From JBGAMH01 sp044222045 (lineage in GTDB: Bacteria; Eisenbacteria; RBG-16-71-46): DNA of 23,549 bases. A program made the position numbers and the translations under genes. Where the stretch lies: assembly GCA_044222045.1 (NCBI GenBank), contig JBGAOB010000038.1, positions 1-23,549 of the forward strand, read 5' to 3'. Positions 1 through 7,271 of the stretch are shown piece by piece; position 1 is the first letter of the stretch; each line of letters begins with the position of its first letter. The notes below the pieces were generated by a model that was not told where the DNA came from, did no database searches, and worked only from the letters and a program-made list of their open reading frames with translations.

Positions 1-1
1 G

Positions 2-757
2 GTGGCGGCCAACATCGACACCGCGTTCCTGGTGTCGGGGCTCGATCATGACTTCAACCCGCGGCGCATCGAGCGCTTCGTGACCGCCGCGTGGGAGAGC
101 GGGGCGCAGCCCGTGGTGCTGCTGAACAAGGCCGACGTCACGACCGAAGCCGAGGCCCGCGTGGCCGAGGTGGAGGCCGTGGCGCCGGGCGTGCCCGTGC
201 TGGCGCTGTCGGCGCTCACGCACGACGGCCTCGCCGCGCTCGAGCCGTGGCTGCGCCCCGGCCGCACGGTGGCGCTGCTCGGCTCGTCCGGCGTGGGCAA
301 GAGCACACTCGCGAACGCGCTGCTGGGCCACGCGCGCCAGGCCACCGGCGAAGTGCGCGAGGACGACTCGCGCGGCCGGCACACCACCACGCATCGCGAG
401 CTGCTCGTGCTGCCGGGCGGCGTGCTGCTGCTGGACACGCCCGGCCTGCGCGAACTGCAGCTGTGGGCGGACGAGTCGAGCCTCGCGAGCGCGTTCCCCG
501 ACGTGGAGGCGATCGCCGAGCGCTGCCGGTTCCGCGACTGCCGGCACGACAGCGAGCCCGGCTGCGCCGTGACGGCCGCGGTGGCGTCGGGAGAGCTGCC
601 CGAGGAGCGGCTGGAGTCGTGGCGCAAGCTCCAGCGCGAGCTGCGTTGGCTCGCCAGCCGCCAGGATGCACGCGCCCGCGCGGAGGAAGAGGCGAAGTGG
701 AAGGCGATCCACAAGTCGATGAAGCACCACCCGAAGGCAGGGAGGTGGAAGCGGTGA
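2..757 (+). CDS. rsgA: Ribosome small-subunit-dependent GTPase A, 5'-truncated
   Basis: This is a circularly permuted GTPase that acts in late 30S subunit maturation. Seen, counting from the GTG at base 2: the G4 motif NKAD (42-45) comes before the G1 P-loop GSSGVGKST (94-102), then the G2-like RGRHTTTH (125-132) and G3 DTPG (145-148). This permuted order is diagnostic of RsgA/YjeQ. A zinc motif C175-x4-C180-x-H182-x5-C188 follows, also family-typical. Only 251 residues are present against about 300-350 usual. The missing part is the N-terminal OB fold, and the AANIDTAFLV stretch normally lies inside the protein. The gene therefore starts before the window, and the GTG at base 2 is an internal valine. 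The C-terminus is Lys/Arg-rich and ends at TGA 755-757. No linked partner gene is visible. Confidence 0.95.
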   Translation: MAANIDTAFLVSGLDHDFNPRRIERFVTAAWESGAQPVVLLNKADVTTEAEARVAEVEAVAPGVPVLALSALTHDGLAALEPWLRPGRTVALLGSSGVGKSTLANALLGHARQATGEVREDDSRGRHTTTHRELLVLPGGVLLLDTPGLRELQLWADESSLASAFPDVEAIAERCRFRDCRHDSEPGCAVTAAVASGELPEERLESWRKLQRELRWLASRQDARARAEEEAKWKAIHKSMKHHPKAGRWKR

Positions 758-1107
758 AGGCGGGCGGGTCGTCCGGCACGTCCGCGTACCAGGGACGGGC
801 GCGCATTGCCGTTCGAGGGAGCCTGTAGCGGGGCCGTGGAACCACGGCAGAGAGTGGCCGCCCTCCCGCGCTGGCCGCATGCAGTTCCCGGGAGCGCACG
901 CGTGGCGTGTCGGCGCCGCGCCTGGTGCAGCCCGCCGTACCTTCGCGAGCTCGATGCGCGAGTTCCCGATGCCAGCCTCTGCGTAACGCTCGAATAGACC
1001 GAGCCGAGCGGGGCGGACGGGAATTCGCTTCGCCCGATGTCACAACGTACCCATCACGGCGGCCCAGTCGGTATGAGGCCCCTCCGCCGAAGCCGGTTCA
1101 CGCCCGC
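758..1107. other. Non-coding gap between rsgA and the IS remnant
   Basis: I see no convincing gene here. Short open frames exist but show no family signature and no ribosome binding site. The one structure worth noting is a perfect 7-bp inverted repeat, GCCGTGG / CCACGGC (833-839 and 842-848, two-base loop), 76 nt after the rsgA stop and without a T-tract. The part just before 1108 may contain the left end of the IS element, for example near TGTCACAACG at 1038, but no matching right end was found, so the boundary is undefined. Confidence 0.4.
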
Positions 1108-1416
1108 ATGAAGCGCCGCCGCTACTCGGACGCCGAGATCGCACGTTCGTTGCGAGAGGTGTCGGCGGGTACGACGACCGTCAGTGCCGCCGTGCGCCGT
1201 ATCGGCGTGCCGCGACGGACCTTCTATCGCTGGCTCGCCCGCTACGGCGACAGCGCGGACGCGACGCTCGTGAGGCTCAGGGCGCTCGAGCGCGAGGCCA
1301 CGTCGGCACGCCGGCAAGCGGCGCGGCTTGCACGCGAGAACCACCTGCTCAAGGAACTGCTGGGAAAACCCTGGCGACGTCTGCTGCCCGGCGGGCAGCC
1401 GTTCGCTGGGCCGTGA
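1108..1416 (+). CDS. IS3-family transposase OrfA (HTH and leucine zipper)
   Basis: This is the DNA-binding subunit of an IS3-type transposase. The 102-residue product opens with MKRRRYSDAEIARSLREV, typical of transposase_8/OrfA. A helix-turn-helix follows (VSAAVRRIGVPRRTFYRWLARYG region, about residues 28-50). A heptad-rich coiled coil, RLRALEREATSARRQAARLA..., runs to about residue 85 and ends in ENHLLKELLGK, the usual OrfA tail. The ATG at 1108 is chosen because homology begins there; the frame is open upstream to 907 but that stretch looks like random coding. OrfB sequence starts in the -1 frame downstream, as expected for this family. The element is not intact because OrfB is truncated. 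Confidence 0.85.
   Translation: MKRRRYSDAEIARSLREVSAGTTTVSAAVRRIGVPRRTFYRWLARYGDSADATLVRLRALEREATSARRQAARLARENHLLKELLGKPWRRLLPGGQPFAGP
1362..1368 (+). other. Probable -1 programmed frameshift heptamer (G GGA AAA)
   Basis: In the OrfA frame the codons read ctG GGA AAA, matching the X XXY YYZ slippery pattern (X=G, Y=A, Z=A). Slipping back one base leads directly into the frame that encodes the OrfB N-terminus. IS3 elements make the OrfAB fusion transposase by exactly this kind of -1 shift. Position and frame fit well; function is inferred. Confidence 0.6.
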
Positions 1417-1496
1417 CACACGCCGGCTGGAGTGAACGCGCGGCCTGCGCGCTCGTTGGCATCGCACGTTCGACCGTGCGCTATGCGAGATCGTGA
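1369..1496 (+). pseudogene. IS3 OrfB transposase remnant (N-terminal end only)
   Basis: In the -1 frame relative to OrfA the sequence reads RRAAVRWAVTHAGWSERAAC and continues ALVGIARSTVRYARS before a stop at 1494-1496. The SER-AC-LVGIARSTVRY pattern is the standard start of IS3-family OrfB. A full OrfB has about 250-290 residues with the DDE integrase core, and none of that is seen downstream before the gene at 1657. The catalytic part is therefore missing and this copy cannot transpose itself. No right inverted repeat was recognised. Confidence 0.75.
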
Positions 1497-1544
1497 GTAG
1501 CGAGCTTGAGGCATCCGAAGTGGAACAGGTTTGTGATCAGTGGC

Positions 1545-1556
1545 GCGCAATTGCGC
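1545..1556. promoter_or_regulatory. 12-bp perfect palindrome upstream of an exported-protein gene
   Basis: GCGCAATTGCGC is a perfect palindrome centred about 106 nt upstream of the ATG at 1657, in the otherwise gene-free stretch 1497-1656. It could be an operator for a dimeric regulator or a scar near the IS boundary. No -35/-10 pair could be recognised with confidence. A palindrome of this length can also arise by chance in GC-rich DNA. Confidence 0.25.
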
Positions 1557-1656
1557 TGTCACCGCGCGGGGTGCGCGCGGGAGTGTTGATCTCCATGCGG
1601 GACGATGGCATCACGCTGTCGGCTCCGAGCCATTTCACCAAGCCCAGGAGGCCACG

Positions 1657-2880
1657 ATGAAGCGCGTGTGGATGCTGTATGTGGGGGTACTGGCGCTGAC
1701 CAGCGTGACGCTCGCTCGCGCTTCGGTATCGCCGTCGCTGATGAGCTATCAGGGCGTGCTGCGCTCCGGTACTTCGACACTCGAAGGGGCGCAAGACATG
1801 GTGTTCCGCTTCTTCGCGAGTGAGAGCGGCGGCGACGCACTGCTGATCGACAGCCACACGGGGGCATCGGGCGGCGCGGTGACGGCGTCGGCGGGGACTT
1901 TTCAGGTGATGCTGGGCGGCGGCGTGGTGAGCGACGGACCAGCTACGGGCACTCTCACGGGACTGTCCGACCTCTTCGCGCAGCAGGGCGACGTGTACCT
2001 GGAGACGGAAGTGAACGGCGAGGTGATGGCGCCGCGCGTGCGGATCGCGTCGGCGGCGTACGCACTCAACGCGCACACGCTGGACGGGCAGGGCGCGTCG
2101 GCCTTCGTACCAGTGTCGACAAACGCGTCGCTCGCGTTCAAATCACTGCGACAGGGAGCGACGCTGCTCTACGAGAACGCCAGCACGGTGCGGGTGAAGC
2201 CGGGCGTGCTGGGGTTCCCGGACGGCAAGTTGCGCGAGAGCACTGGCGACCTGGTGTGGAGCTTCACGAACGGCGTGGGCCCGCTCGGGCTGGATGTGGG
2301 CGCAGAGGCCGCGAACACCTGGTACTACCTCTACGCGGTGCCGAACGCGGGCAACGACGACCAGTTCACCGTGGTGGCGTCGATCTCGGCGCCGACGCAG
2401 GTGGGCGGCACGGGGCCCGTGGGCTACGCCACGGCCCGATTCGTAGGGTCGGTGAAGAACGGCACGACGAGTGATCTGTGGCCGTTCAACCGCTCGGGCG
2501 GGGCGGTCCAGTTCTACGGTCTCGTCGGACAGTGGGCAAACAGCACTGGTGCCGAGAGCCCGCTCAATACCTGGTCGCCCGTCAGCACGGTCGCGTACCA
2601 GCCGCTGACCTCCCGATCGGTCTACTCCGACTGCTACTACGACGCGTGGAACTCTGCGCTCGCCTACTACGTGGCACCAACAACGAGCACGAGCCCGATC
2701 TACTACACGTGGCTCGTCGGCGACTGGGGTGATGGAGTCTCGATCGCAAAGGTCGAGATCCCGACGGTGGGCCGCCAGTTCTACTGGCGTGCCGAGGTCT
2801 ACTCCGGCTGGGCCAACGGCACGGGACAGTTCCGCCAGTTCAGCTTCTCGGGTTACGGAGAGGACCTCACCGAGTACTGA
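1657..2880 (+). CDS. Exported surface/appendage-like protein of unknown function
   Basis: The 407-residue product starts MKRVWMLYVGVLALTSVTLA and is followed by RASVSPSLMSYQGVL. This looks like a Sec signal peptide cleaved near residues 20-23. The ATG at 1657 has AGGAGG at 1646-1651, five bases upstream, so the start is well supported even though the frame is open further upstream. Residues about 28-150 match a fold seen in many secreted proteins of Myxococcota, Planctomycetes and Eisenbacteria: YQGVL, then FRFFAS, then GTFQVMLGGG, then DVYLETEVNGE, then APRVRIASAAYALNAHTLDG. The C-terminal 250 residues are Gly/Thr/Tyr/Trp-rich and recall tail-fibre-like or beta-rich surface domains. No catalytic motif is visible. 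It sits 31 nt before the next exported-protein gene, probably in the same transcript. Function is unknown. Confidence 0.8.
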   Translation: MKRVWMLYVGVLALTSVTLARASVSPSLMSYQGVLRSGTSTLEGAQDMVFRFFASESGGDALLIDSHTGASGGAVTASAGTFQVMLGGGVVSDGPATGTLTGLSDLFAQQGDVYLETEVNGEVMAPRVRIASAAYALNAHTLDGQGASAFVPVSTNASLAFKSLRQGATLLYENASTVRVKPGVLGFPDGKLRESTGDLVWSFTNGVGPLGLDVGAEAANTWYYLYAVPNAGNDDQFTVVASISAPTQVGGTGPVGYATARFVGSVKNGTTSDLWPFNRSGGAVQFYGLVGQWANSTGAESPLNTWSPVSTVAYQPLTSRSVYSDCYYDAWNSALAYYVAPTTSTSPIYYTWLVGDWGDGVSIAKVEIPTVGRQFYWRAEVYSGWANGTGQFRQFSFSGYGEDLTEY

Positions 2881-2911
2881 TTCCGCGCGAATCGCGCGAA
2901 GGAGACTCCAC

Positions 2912-3451
2912 ATGCATCGAAGGACATGGGTGTGCGCGGTCGCATTGATCGCGATCACGCCGCTACCCGCCCGGGCCGCGATCACTCTCGACTACCCCAC
3001 CCTGAGTGCCGCCGGCGGCGAGCTGACCTCCGCGAGCTACTCTTCGTTCACGCTCGCCGCCGAGCCCGTCGTGGGCGTGTGTGCGGGACCGTCCACGAAC
3101 TGCGCGGCGGGTTTCGTCGCCTGTCTCGAGGGAAAGCTCTCCCCGCTCGATGCTGGTCCGACGGCCAGCGAGTTCGCGTTCGGCTTCTCGCGTGTGGGGC
3201 CCAACCCCACGAATCGTTCCGCGTCCTTCGCCTTCGTACTTGCGCGGCCCGGCCACGTCGACTTGCGAGTGTTCGACGGCTCCGGTCGGCGGGTGCGGTC
3301 GCTGGCTTCGGGATGGATGCCCGCCGGCACGCACCTCGCGCACTGGGATGGCGAGCGCGACGGCGCGGGGCTCGCGTCACCCGGTGTCTACTACTGTCGG
3401 CTGACGAGTGGCAGCGAACGCGCAGTCCGTCGCCTGATCGTCGTTCGATAG
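2912..3451 (+). CDS. Exported protein with C-terminal FlgD-Ig / T9SS-sorting-like domain
   Basis: The 179-residue product has a signal peptide (MHRRTWVCAVALIAITPLPARA, residues 1-22). The middle region (about 23-85) is Ser/Thr/Ala-rich with three cysteines (VCAGPSTNC and FVACLEG), which could be disulfide-bonded. Residues about 95-179 form a FlgD-Ig-like module: VGPNPTNRSASFAFVL, then HVDLRVFDGSGRRVRSL, then AGTHLAHWDG, then LASPGVYYCRL, then RRLIVVR. Such C-terminal domains end many secreted proteins in Eisenbacteria and Bacteroidota and can act as type-IX-type sorting signals. That family role is established; its use here is inferred. The ATG at 2912 has AAGGAG at 2899-2904. It follows the 1657 gene by 31 nt and is closed by a strong hairpin, suggesting a two-gene transcript. 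Confidence 0.8.
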   Translation: MHRRTWVCAVALIAITPLPARAAITLDYPTLSAAGGELTSASYSSFTLAAEPVVGVCAGPSTNCAAGFVACLEGKLSPLDAGPTASEFAFGFSRVGPNPTNRSASFAFVLARPGHVDLRVFDGSGRRVRSLASGWMPAGTHLAHWDGERDGAGLASPGVYYCRLTSGSERAVRRLIVVR

Positions 3452-3457
3452 CTTGGC

Positions 3458-3508
3458 CGTGCGGGTCGGGCCGGGTCCCTCGGGGGAAGGGCTCGACCGG
3501 CCCGCACG
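3458..3508 (+). terminator. Strong hairpin after the exported-protein gene pair
   Basis: Bases 3458-3469 (CGTGCGGGTCGG) pair with 3497-3508 (CCGGCCCGCACG) over 12 positions with a single T-G wobble. The hairpin starts seven bases after the stop codon at 3449-3451. The 27-nt loop is itself GC-rich. No T-run follows, so this is either a non-canonical terminator or a 3'-end-protecting hairpin. It separates the 1657-3451 pair from the CHAT operon. Confidence 0.5.
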
Positions 3509-3630
3509 TGCGAACTGCGGGCACACCACGCCCGCGAGCGTGACCGATGGTCCGGGCTTGCAGTCGCCCGAGGGCCGCGTCCACACTCCATCCGTCCGCA
3601 GTGCACGCCGACGGCATGGAGAGGCCGCCC

Positions 3631-6600
3631 ATGGACCGTACGAAGCTCGCTCGAGTGCTTGGCGTATCGATGGCGTTGCTAGCCTTCCTGAATTTCGCAT
3701 TCGCCGCCACGGAACCCTCCGCCGAGACGCTCACCGAAGCCCGCGCGCTCATCACGCGCTCCCGCTACCTTCAGGCCGACACGCTCTGCCGCCGCGCGCT
3801 GGCAGCACTACCTCTGCACTCGCGCGCGGATTCACTCGCCGCGGGGGCGCTGCTCGATCTGCTCGCCGAGAGCTGCTGGCGTCGCACGAGCGCGGTGCCA
3901 CCGGACGCGGACTCCGTGTCGCGCCGGGGCGTCGAGCTACGGACCGCTCTGCACGGCGAGGCCAGCCTGGAGCGCGCCGCCTCCCTGACGCATCGCGCTC
4001 GGGTACTCCGCAAGTTCGGTCGTACCCAGGAGAGCATCGGCATCATGCGCGCGGTGCTGGCTGCACAGGCCAGCGCCGGCGCGTCGGACTCGGCGCTGGC
4101 GGTGAGCGAGGCTGCCACGGCACGCATGTTCGCCGAACTCGGTTCGCTCGACTCGGCGCAAACGTTCGACCTCCGCGCGCTCGACCGGCGGCAAAGCGCG
4201 CTCGGAGCCAGGCACGTCGACGTGGGCAAGTCCTACAACAGCGTGGCGCTCAACTATGCCCGGGCGGGCCGCATGGCGGACGCGCGCGACTACTATGAGC
4301 GTGCCCGACAGGTCTTCATGCAGGCCCACGTGGTCGACAGCACGGCGCTGCTCCGAGTCGACGAGAACCTGACGGGCGCCCTCCTGGCGATCGGACACGG
4401 CCGCGAGGCCTACCCGATCGCGATGGAGGCGGTCGCGATCGCTCGCCAACGGGGGGGCGAAAGCCCGCTCAACGAGAATCTCGCCGCGGCACTGTGGGAG
4501 GTCGACAAGCACGATAGCGCCCAGTTCGTCTACGAGCAGGTCATCCAGCAATACTCGGCAACCGGCCAGTGGTCGGATGAAGCCCGCGCTCGGATGATGC
4601 TCGCGGATCGGCTCGCCCGACTCGCACCGTCCGATGTGGCGCTCGCGCATGCGCTCCGCTCGGACAGCTTGTGCCGCGACCATTCCGCCAAGGGGGCGCT
4701 CCGCGCGGAGGTGTGCATCGTGCTCGCCGACATCCTGGCGAATCGCGGCCAGTTCGCCGCCGCCCGCATCGCGGCCGACTCCGCGGTGGCGGCATGCCGC
4801 GCGACGCTGTCCGGCGAGCAGCCGGCCACCGTTCGCGCCACGCACAATGCTGGCTGGATGCGTTTCGTCGAGGGTGATGCCGGCGGTGCTCTCGCGCTCG
4901 AACTGGAGTCCTGCAGGCATACGATCGACCACCTGCGCCTCTGGTACCGCGCGATGAGCGAGGATGAGACGAACCAGTACGACCTGCGAATGCCCCCGCT
5001 CGGATATGCGATCGCGGCGAGCCTGGTCGAGGCGGCCCCGCGCGAGCCCGACGTCGCCGCGCTGTGGAACGTGGCGATCGAGTCGCGCTCCTTCGTGCTC
5101 AACGAGATGGCGAGGAGGCGCTGGGCTGTCGCCGGGCGGTCACGCGCCGCCGACTCGCTTGCGCTCGAGCGCCGGAACGTGACGCGCACACTCGCGGGCA
5201 TGCTGTTGACGGGCACGGATCAGCGATCGGCCGATGCAGCTCGAGTCGAAGCACTGCGTACGCGGGCGTCGGCGCTCGAGCGTTCACTCGCGGCCGAAGT
5301 GAGGCCCTGGCTCGAACGCGAGGAAGCCCAGGAAGTGGACGCGGCAGCGATCGAGCGCGCGCTCGCCCCGGGGCAGTCGTTCGTCGCCTACACGGTCTTC
5401 CAGCGTTGGCGGGCGGATTCGGTCCTGGCCACGGCCGCCGCGAACGCGAAGCACGGCTTCGCTTCGCTGCCCGCCTTCGAGCGACATGCCCGGTGGATGC
5501 TCGCGGCATTCGTGCAGCGGCGTGGGGCCGCGCCCGAGTTCGTCGTGCTCGGCGATCTCGGCGAGATCGAGCGAGCGACCGACAGTTATCACGCAGCGCT
5601 GGAGAGCGAAGTGACCCAGCCCGACGCGGGCAGCGCCAGGAGCGCTCGACTCGGAATCGGTCTCCGGCGCCGCATCTGGGATCCGATCGCCCAGCGCATC
5701 GGCGATGCGCGCGAAGTCGTGGTGGTGCCCGACGGCCCCGTGCTGCGCATTTCGCTGTCGGCGCTCCCCGACGATCACGGGCGCTACCTGATCGAGTCCG
5801 TTCCGCCCATCGTGCTCTTCGACACGGAGCGGGCTTTCGTACTGCCACCGGGAGAGCACAGGCCCGGGAGCGGGCTCTTCGCCATCGGTGGGCCCGACTT
5901 CGAGCATGGCCCGACCTCGAACGTCGCCGTCGCACCGTCCGCCGACCGCTCGGCCCTGCGCGCCGTCACGGGCGATTGCGGCAGCTCGACGCGCGCGCGG
6001 TTCGCCCAACTTCCGAGCGCCGCAAACGAGGTGCTCGGCGTGCGGCGACTCTGGCAGCGGCTCAACGCCGGGGCCGGGTCGTCCGACGTTCGCTGCGTGA
6101 TCGGTGCGGAGGCGAGCGAGGAGGAGTTCAAGGCACACGCGGGTCGTGCAGGCGTCGTGCATGTGGCCACGCACAGCTTCGCGTTCCGAGGCGATTGTTC
6201 CGGCAAGGGCTCGTCGGCGCCCTCGGATCCGCTGCTTCGCACCGGGCTCGTGCTCGCCGGCGCGAACCGTATCGACGCGAGGCGCTCTCCAGGCGAGGAC
6301 GGCTGGCTCACCGCAGCCGAAATCGCAACGCTGGATCTTTCGAACAATGCATGCGTGGTGCTGTCGGCCTGCAAGTCGGCAGCGGGAGCCACGCGCTACG
6401 GCGAGGGCGTTTTCGGCCTTCGCCGCGCACTCACACTCGCCGGTGCCGGGAGTACCGTCCTCAGCCTGTGGTCGATCGACGACCTGGCTGCGAGCCGCTG
6501 GATGAGGTTCTTCTACGAGGCGCGATGGGCGGGCTCGCTGCCGCCGCAGCAGGCCGTGCGCGCCGCATCGCTCGCCCTGCTGCGCGAGCGGCGCGGACAG

Positions 6601-6660
6601 GGGCGCAGTACCTCACCGGCCTTCTGGGGGCCATTCGTGGCTTCGGGTGGCGTGCGATGA
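3631..6660 (+). CDS. Exported TPR-CHAT caspase-like protease
   Basis: The 1009-residue product has a signal peptide (MDRTKLARVLGVSMALLAFL, then NFAFA, cleavage near residue 25), so it should act outside the cytoplasm. The ATG at 3631 has GGAGAGG at 3618-3624. Residues about 30-450 are alpha-helical TPR-like repeats, for example the YLQADTLCRRALAALP, GRTQESIGIMRAVLAAQ and ARAGRMADARDYYERARQVF units. Residues about 610-1009 are a CHAT domain. The conserved VHVATHSF segment places the catalytic histidine at 848, and VVLSACKSAAG places the nucleophile at Cys914. The following GEGVFGLRRALTLAGAGSTV and LWSIDD segments are typical of CHAT peptidases (clan CD). Both dyad residues are present, so activity is plausible. 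The stop overlaps the next start as ATGA, implying translational coupling to the sigma-like gene. Substrate unknown. Confidence 0.88.
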   Translation: MDRTKLARVLGVSMALLAFLNFAFAATEPSAETLTEARALITRSRYLQADTLCRRALAALPLHSRADSLAAGALLDLLAESCWRRTSAVPPDADSVSRRGVELRTALHGEASLERAASLTHRARVLRKFGRTQESIGIMRAVLAAQASAGASDSALAVSEAATARMFAELGSLDSAQTFDLRALDRRQSALGARHVDVGKSYNSVALNYARAGRMADARDYYERARQVFMQAHVVDSTALLRVDENLTGALLAIGHGREAYPIAMEAVAIARQRGGESPLNENLAAALWEVDKHDSAQFVYEQVIQQYSATGQWSDEARARMMLADRLARLAPSDVALAHALRSDSLCRDHSAKGALRAEVCIVLADILANRGQFAAARIAADSAVAACRATLSGEQPATVRATHNAGWMRFVEGDAGGALALELESCRHTIDHLRLWYRAMSEDETNQYDLRMPPLGYAIAASLVEAAPREPDVAALWNVAIESRSFVLNEMARRRWAVAGRSRAADSLALERRNVTRTLAGMLLTGTDQRSADAARVEALRTRASALERSLAAEVRPWLEREEAQEVDAAAIERALAPGQSFVAYTVFQRWRADSVLATAAANAKHGFASLPAFERHARWMLAAFVQRRGAAPEFVVLGDLGEIERATDSYHAALESEVTQPDAGSARSARLGIGLRRRIWDPIAQRIGDAREVVVVPDGPVLRISLSALPDDHGRYLIESVPPIVLFDTERAFVLPPGEHRPGSGLFAIGGPDFEHGPTSNVAVAPSADRSALRAVTGDCGSSTRARFAQLPSAANEVLGVRRLWQRLNAGAGSSDVRCVIGAEASEEEFKAHAGRAGVVHVATHSFAFRGDCSGKGSSAPSDPLLRTGLVLAGANRIDARRSPGEDGWLTAAEIATLDLSNNACVVLSACKSAAGATRYGEGVFGLRRALTLAGAGSTVLSLWSIDDLAASRWMRFFYEARWAGSLPPQQAVRAASLALLRERRGQGRSTSPAFWGPFVASGGVR

Positions 6661-7271
6661 GTGACGTCCCGCACGACTCGCCGGCCCCTGCGGCGGCGCC
6701 GACGATACCGCCGCTGCGTGAGGAGGACATCGATTGGAGCGACGCGCGCGCGCGCATGCGCCGCGTGGTGCGGGCGCAGATGACCGCGCGCCCCGACCAT
6801 GTCGTGGACGACGTCACGTCCGACGGGCTCGTGCGGCTCATCCGGCTCGTGCGTGCGCGTCCCGTCGACCATCTGCAGGGCGCCATCGAGAAGTGCGGCG
6901 ATTTCGCCGTGCGGGACTTCGTGCGCGCCTGGCTGCGAAAGCGCGCGGCAGAGGGCAAACTCACGCTCCACTCGGAGGCCGGCGCGGCGGTCCCGGGCGG
7001 AGTCCGCGAGGAGGTGCACGACCCGTTCACGCGCATGGAATTCGTCACGCGCGCGATCCTTGCCGAGCGTCAGTCCCGATGCGTCGAGCTGTTGGATGCC
7101 TACGTCGCTCACCAGGACTGGGCGCTCGTGGCCCAGACCCTCGGGCGAGCAGCGACGGCGGTTCGCAAGCAATGGCAGCGCTGCCGCGAAGTGGTGGAGG
7201 CCACCGTGCGTGCCAGCGGCTCGACTCTCTTCGAGTGGATCTTCGAGCACGAAGAAGGAGCATCGGCATGA
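6657..7271 (+). CDS. Sigma-70/ECF-like regulator coupled to the CHAT protease
   Basis: The 204-residue cytoplasmic protein starts at ATG 6657, overlapping the CHAT stop by four bases (ATGA). Residues about 25-105 resemble a region-2-like helical domain (DWSDARARMRRVVRAQM, then VDDVTSDGLVRLIRLVRAR, then FVRAWLRKR). Residues about 135-190 look like a region-4 helix-turn-helix: ILAERQSRCVELLDAYVA, then DWALVAQTLGRAATAVRKQW. The length fits ECF sigma factors, but the canonical region 2 residues are weak, so a divergent sigma factor is the best reading; another HTH regulator is possible. The next gene, again overlapping by ATGA, looks like its anti-sigma partner, which supports the sigma assignment. 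No autoregulated promoter could be recognised upstream. Confidence 0.6.
   Translation: MSDVPHDSPAPAAAPTIPPLREEDIDWSDARARMRRVVRAQMTARPDHVVDDVTSDGLVRLIRLVRARPVDHLQGAIEKCGDFAVRDFVRAWLRKRAAEGKLTLHSEAGAAVPGGVREEVHDPFTRMEFVTRAILAERQSRCVELLDAYVAHQDWALVAQTLGRAATAVRKQWQRCREVVEATVRASGSTLFEWIFEHEEGASA

Noticed and set aside
907..1107. N-terminal extension of IS3 OrfA from an upstream ATG
   Set aside because: Homology to OrfA begins at the ATG at 1108, and the upstream residues are unstructured Arg/Pro-rich sequence.
5064..6656. Upstream in-frame extension of the sigma-like gene through the CHAT gene
   Set aside because: Arg-rich shadow frame. The ATGA overlap at 6657 gives a sensible start.
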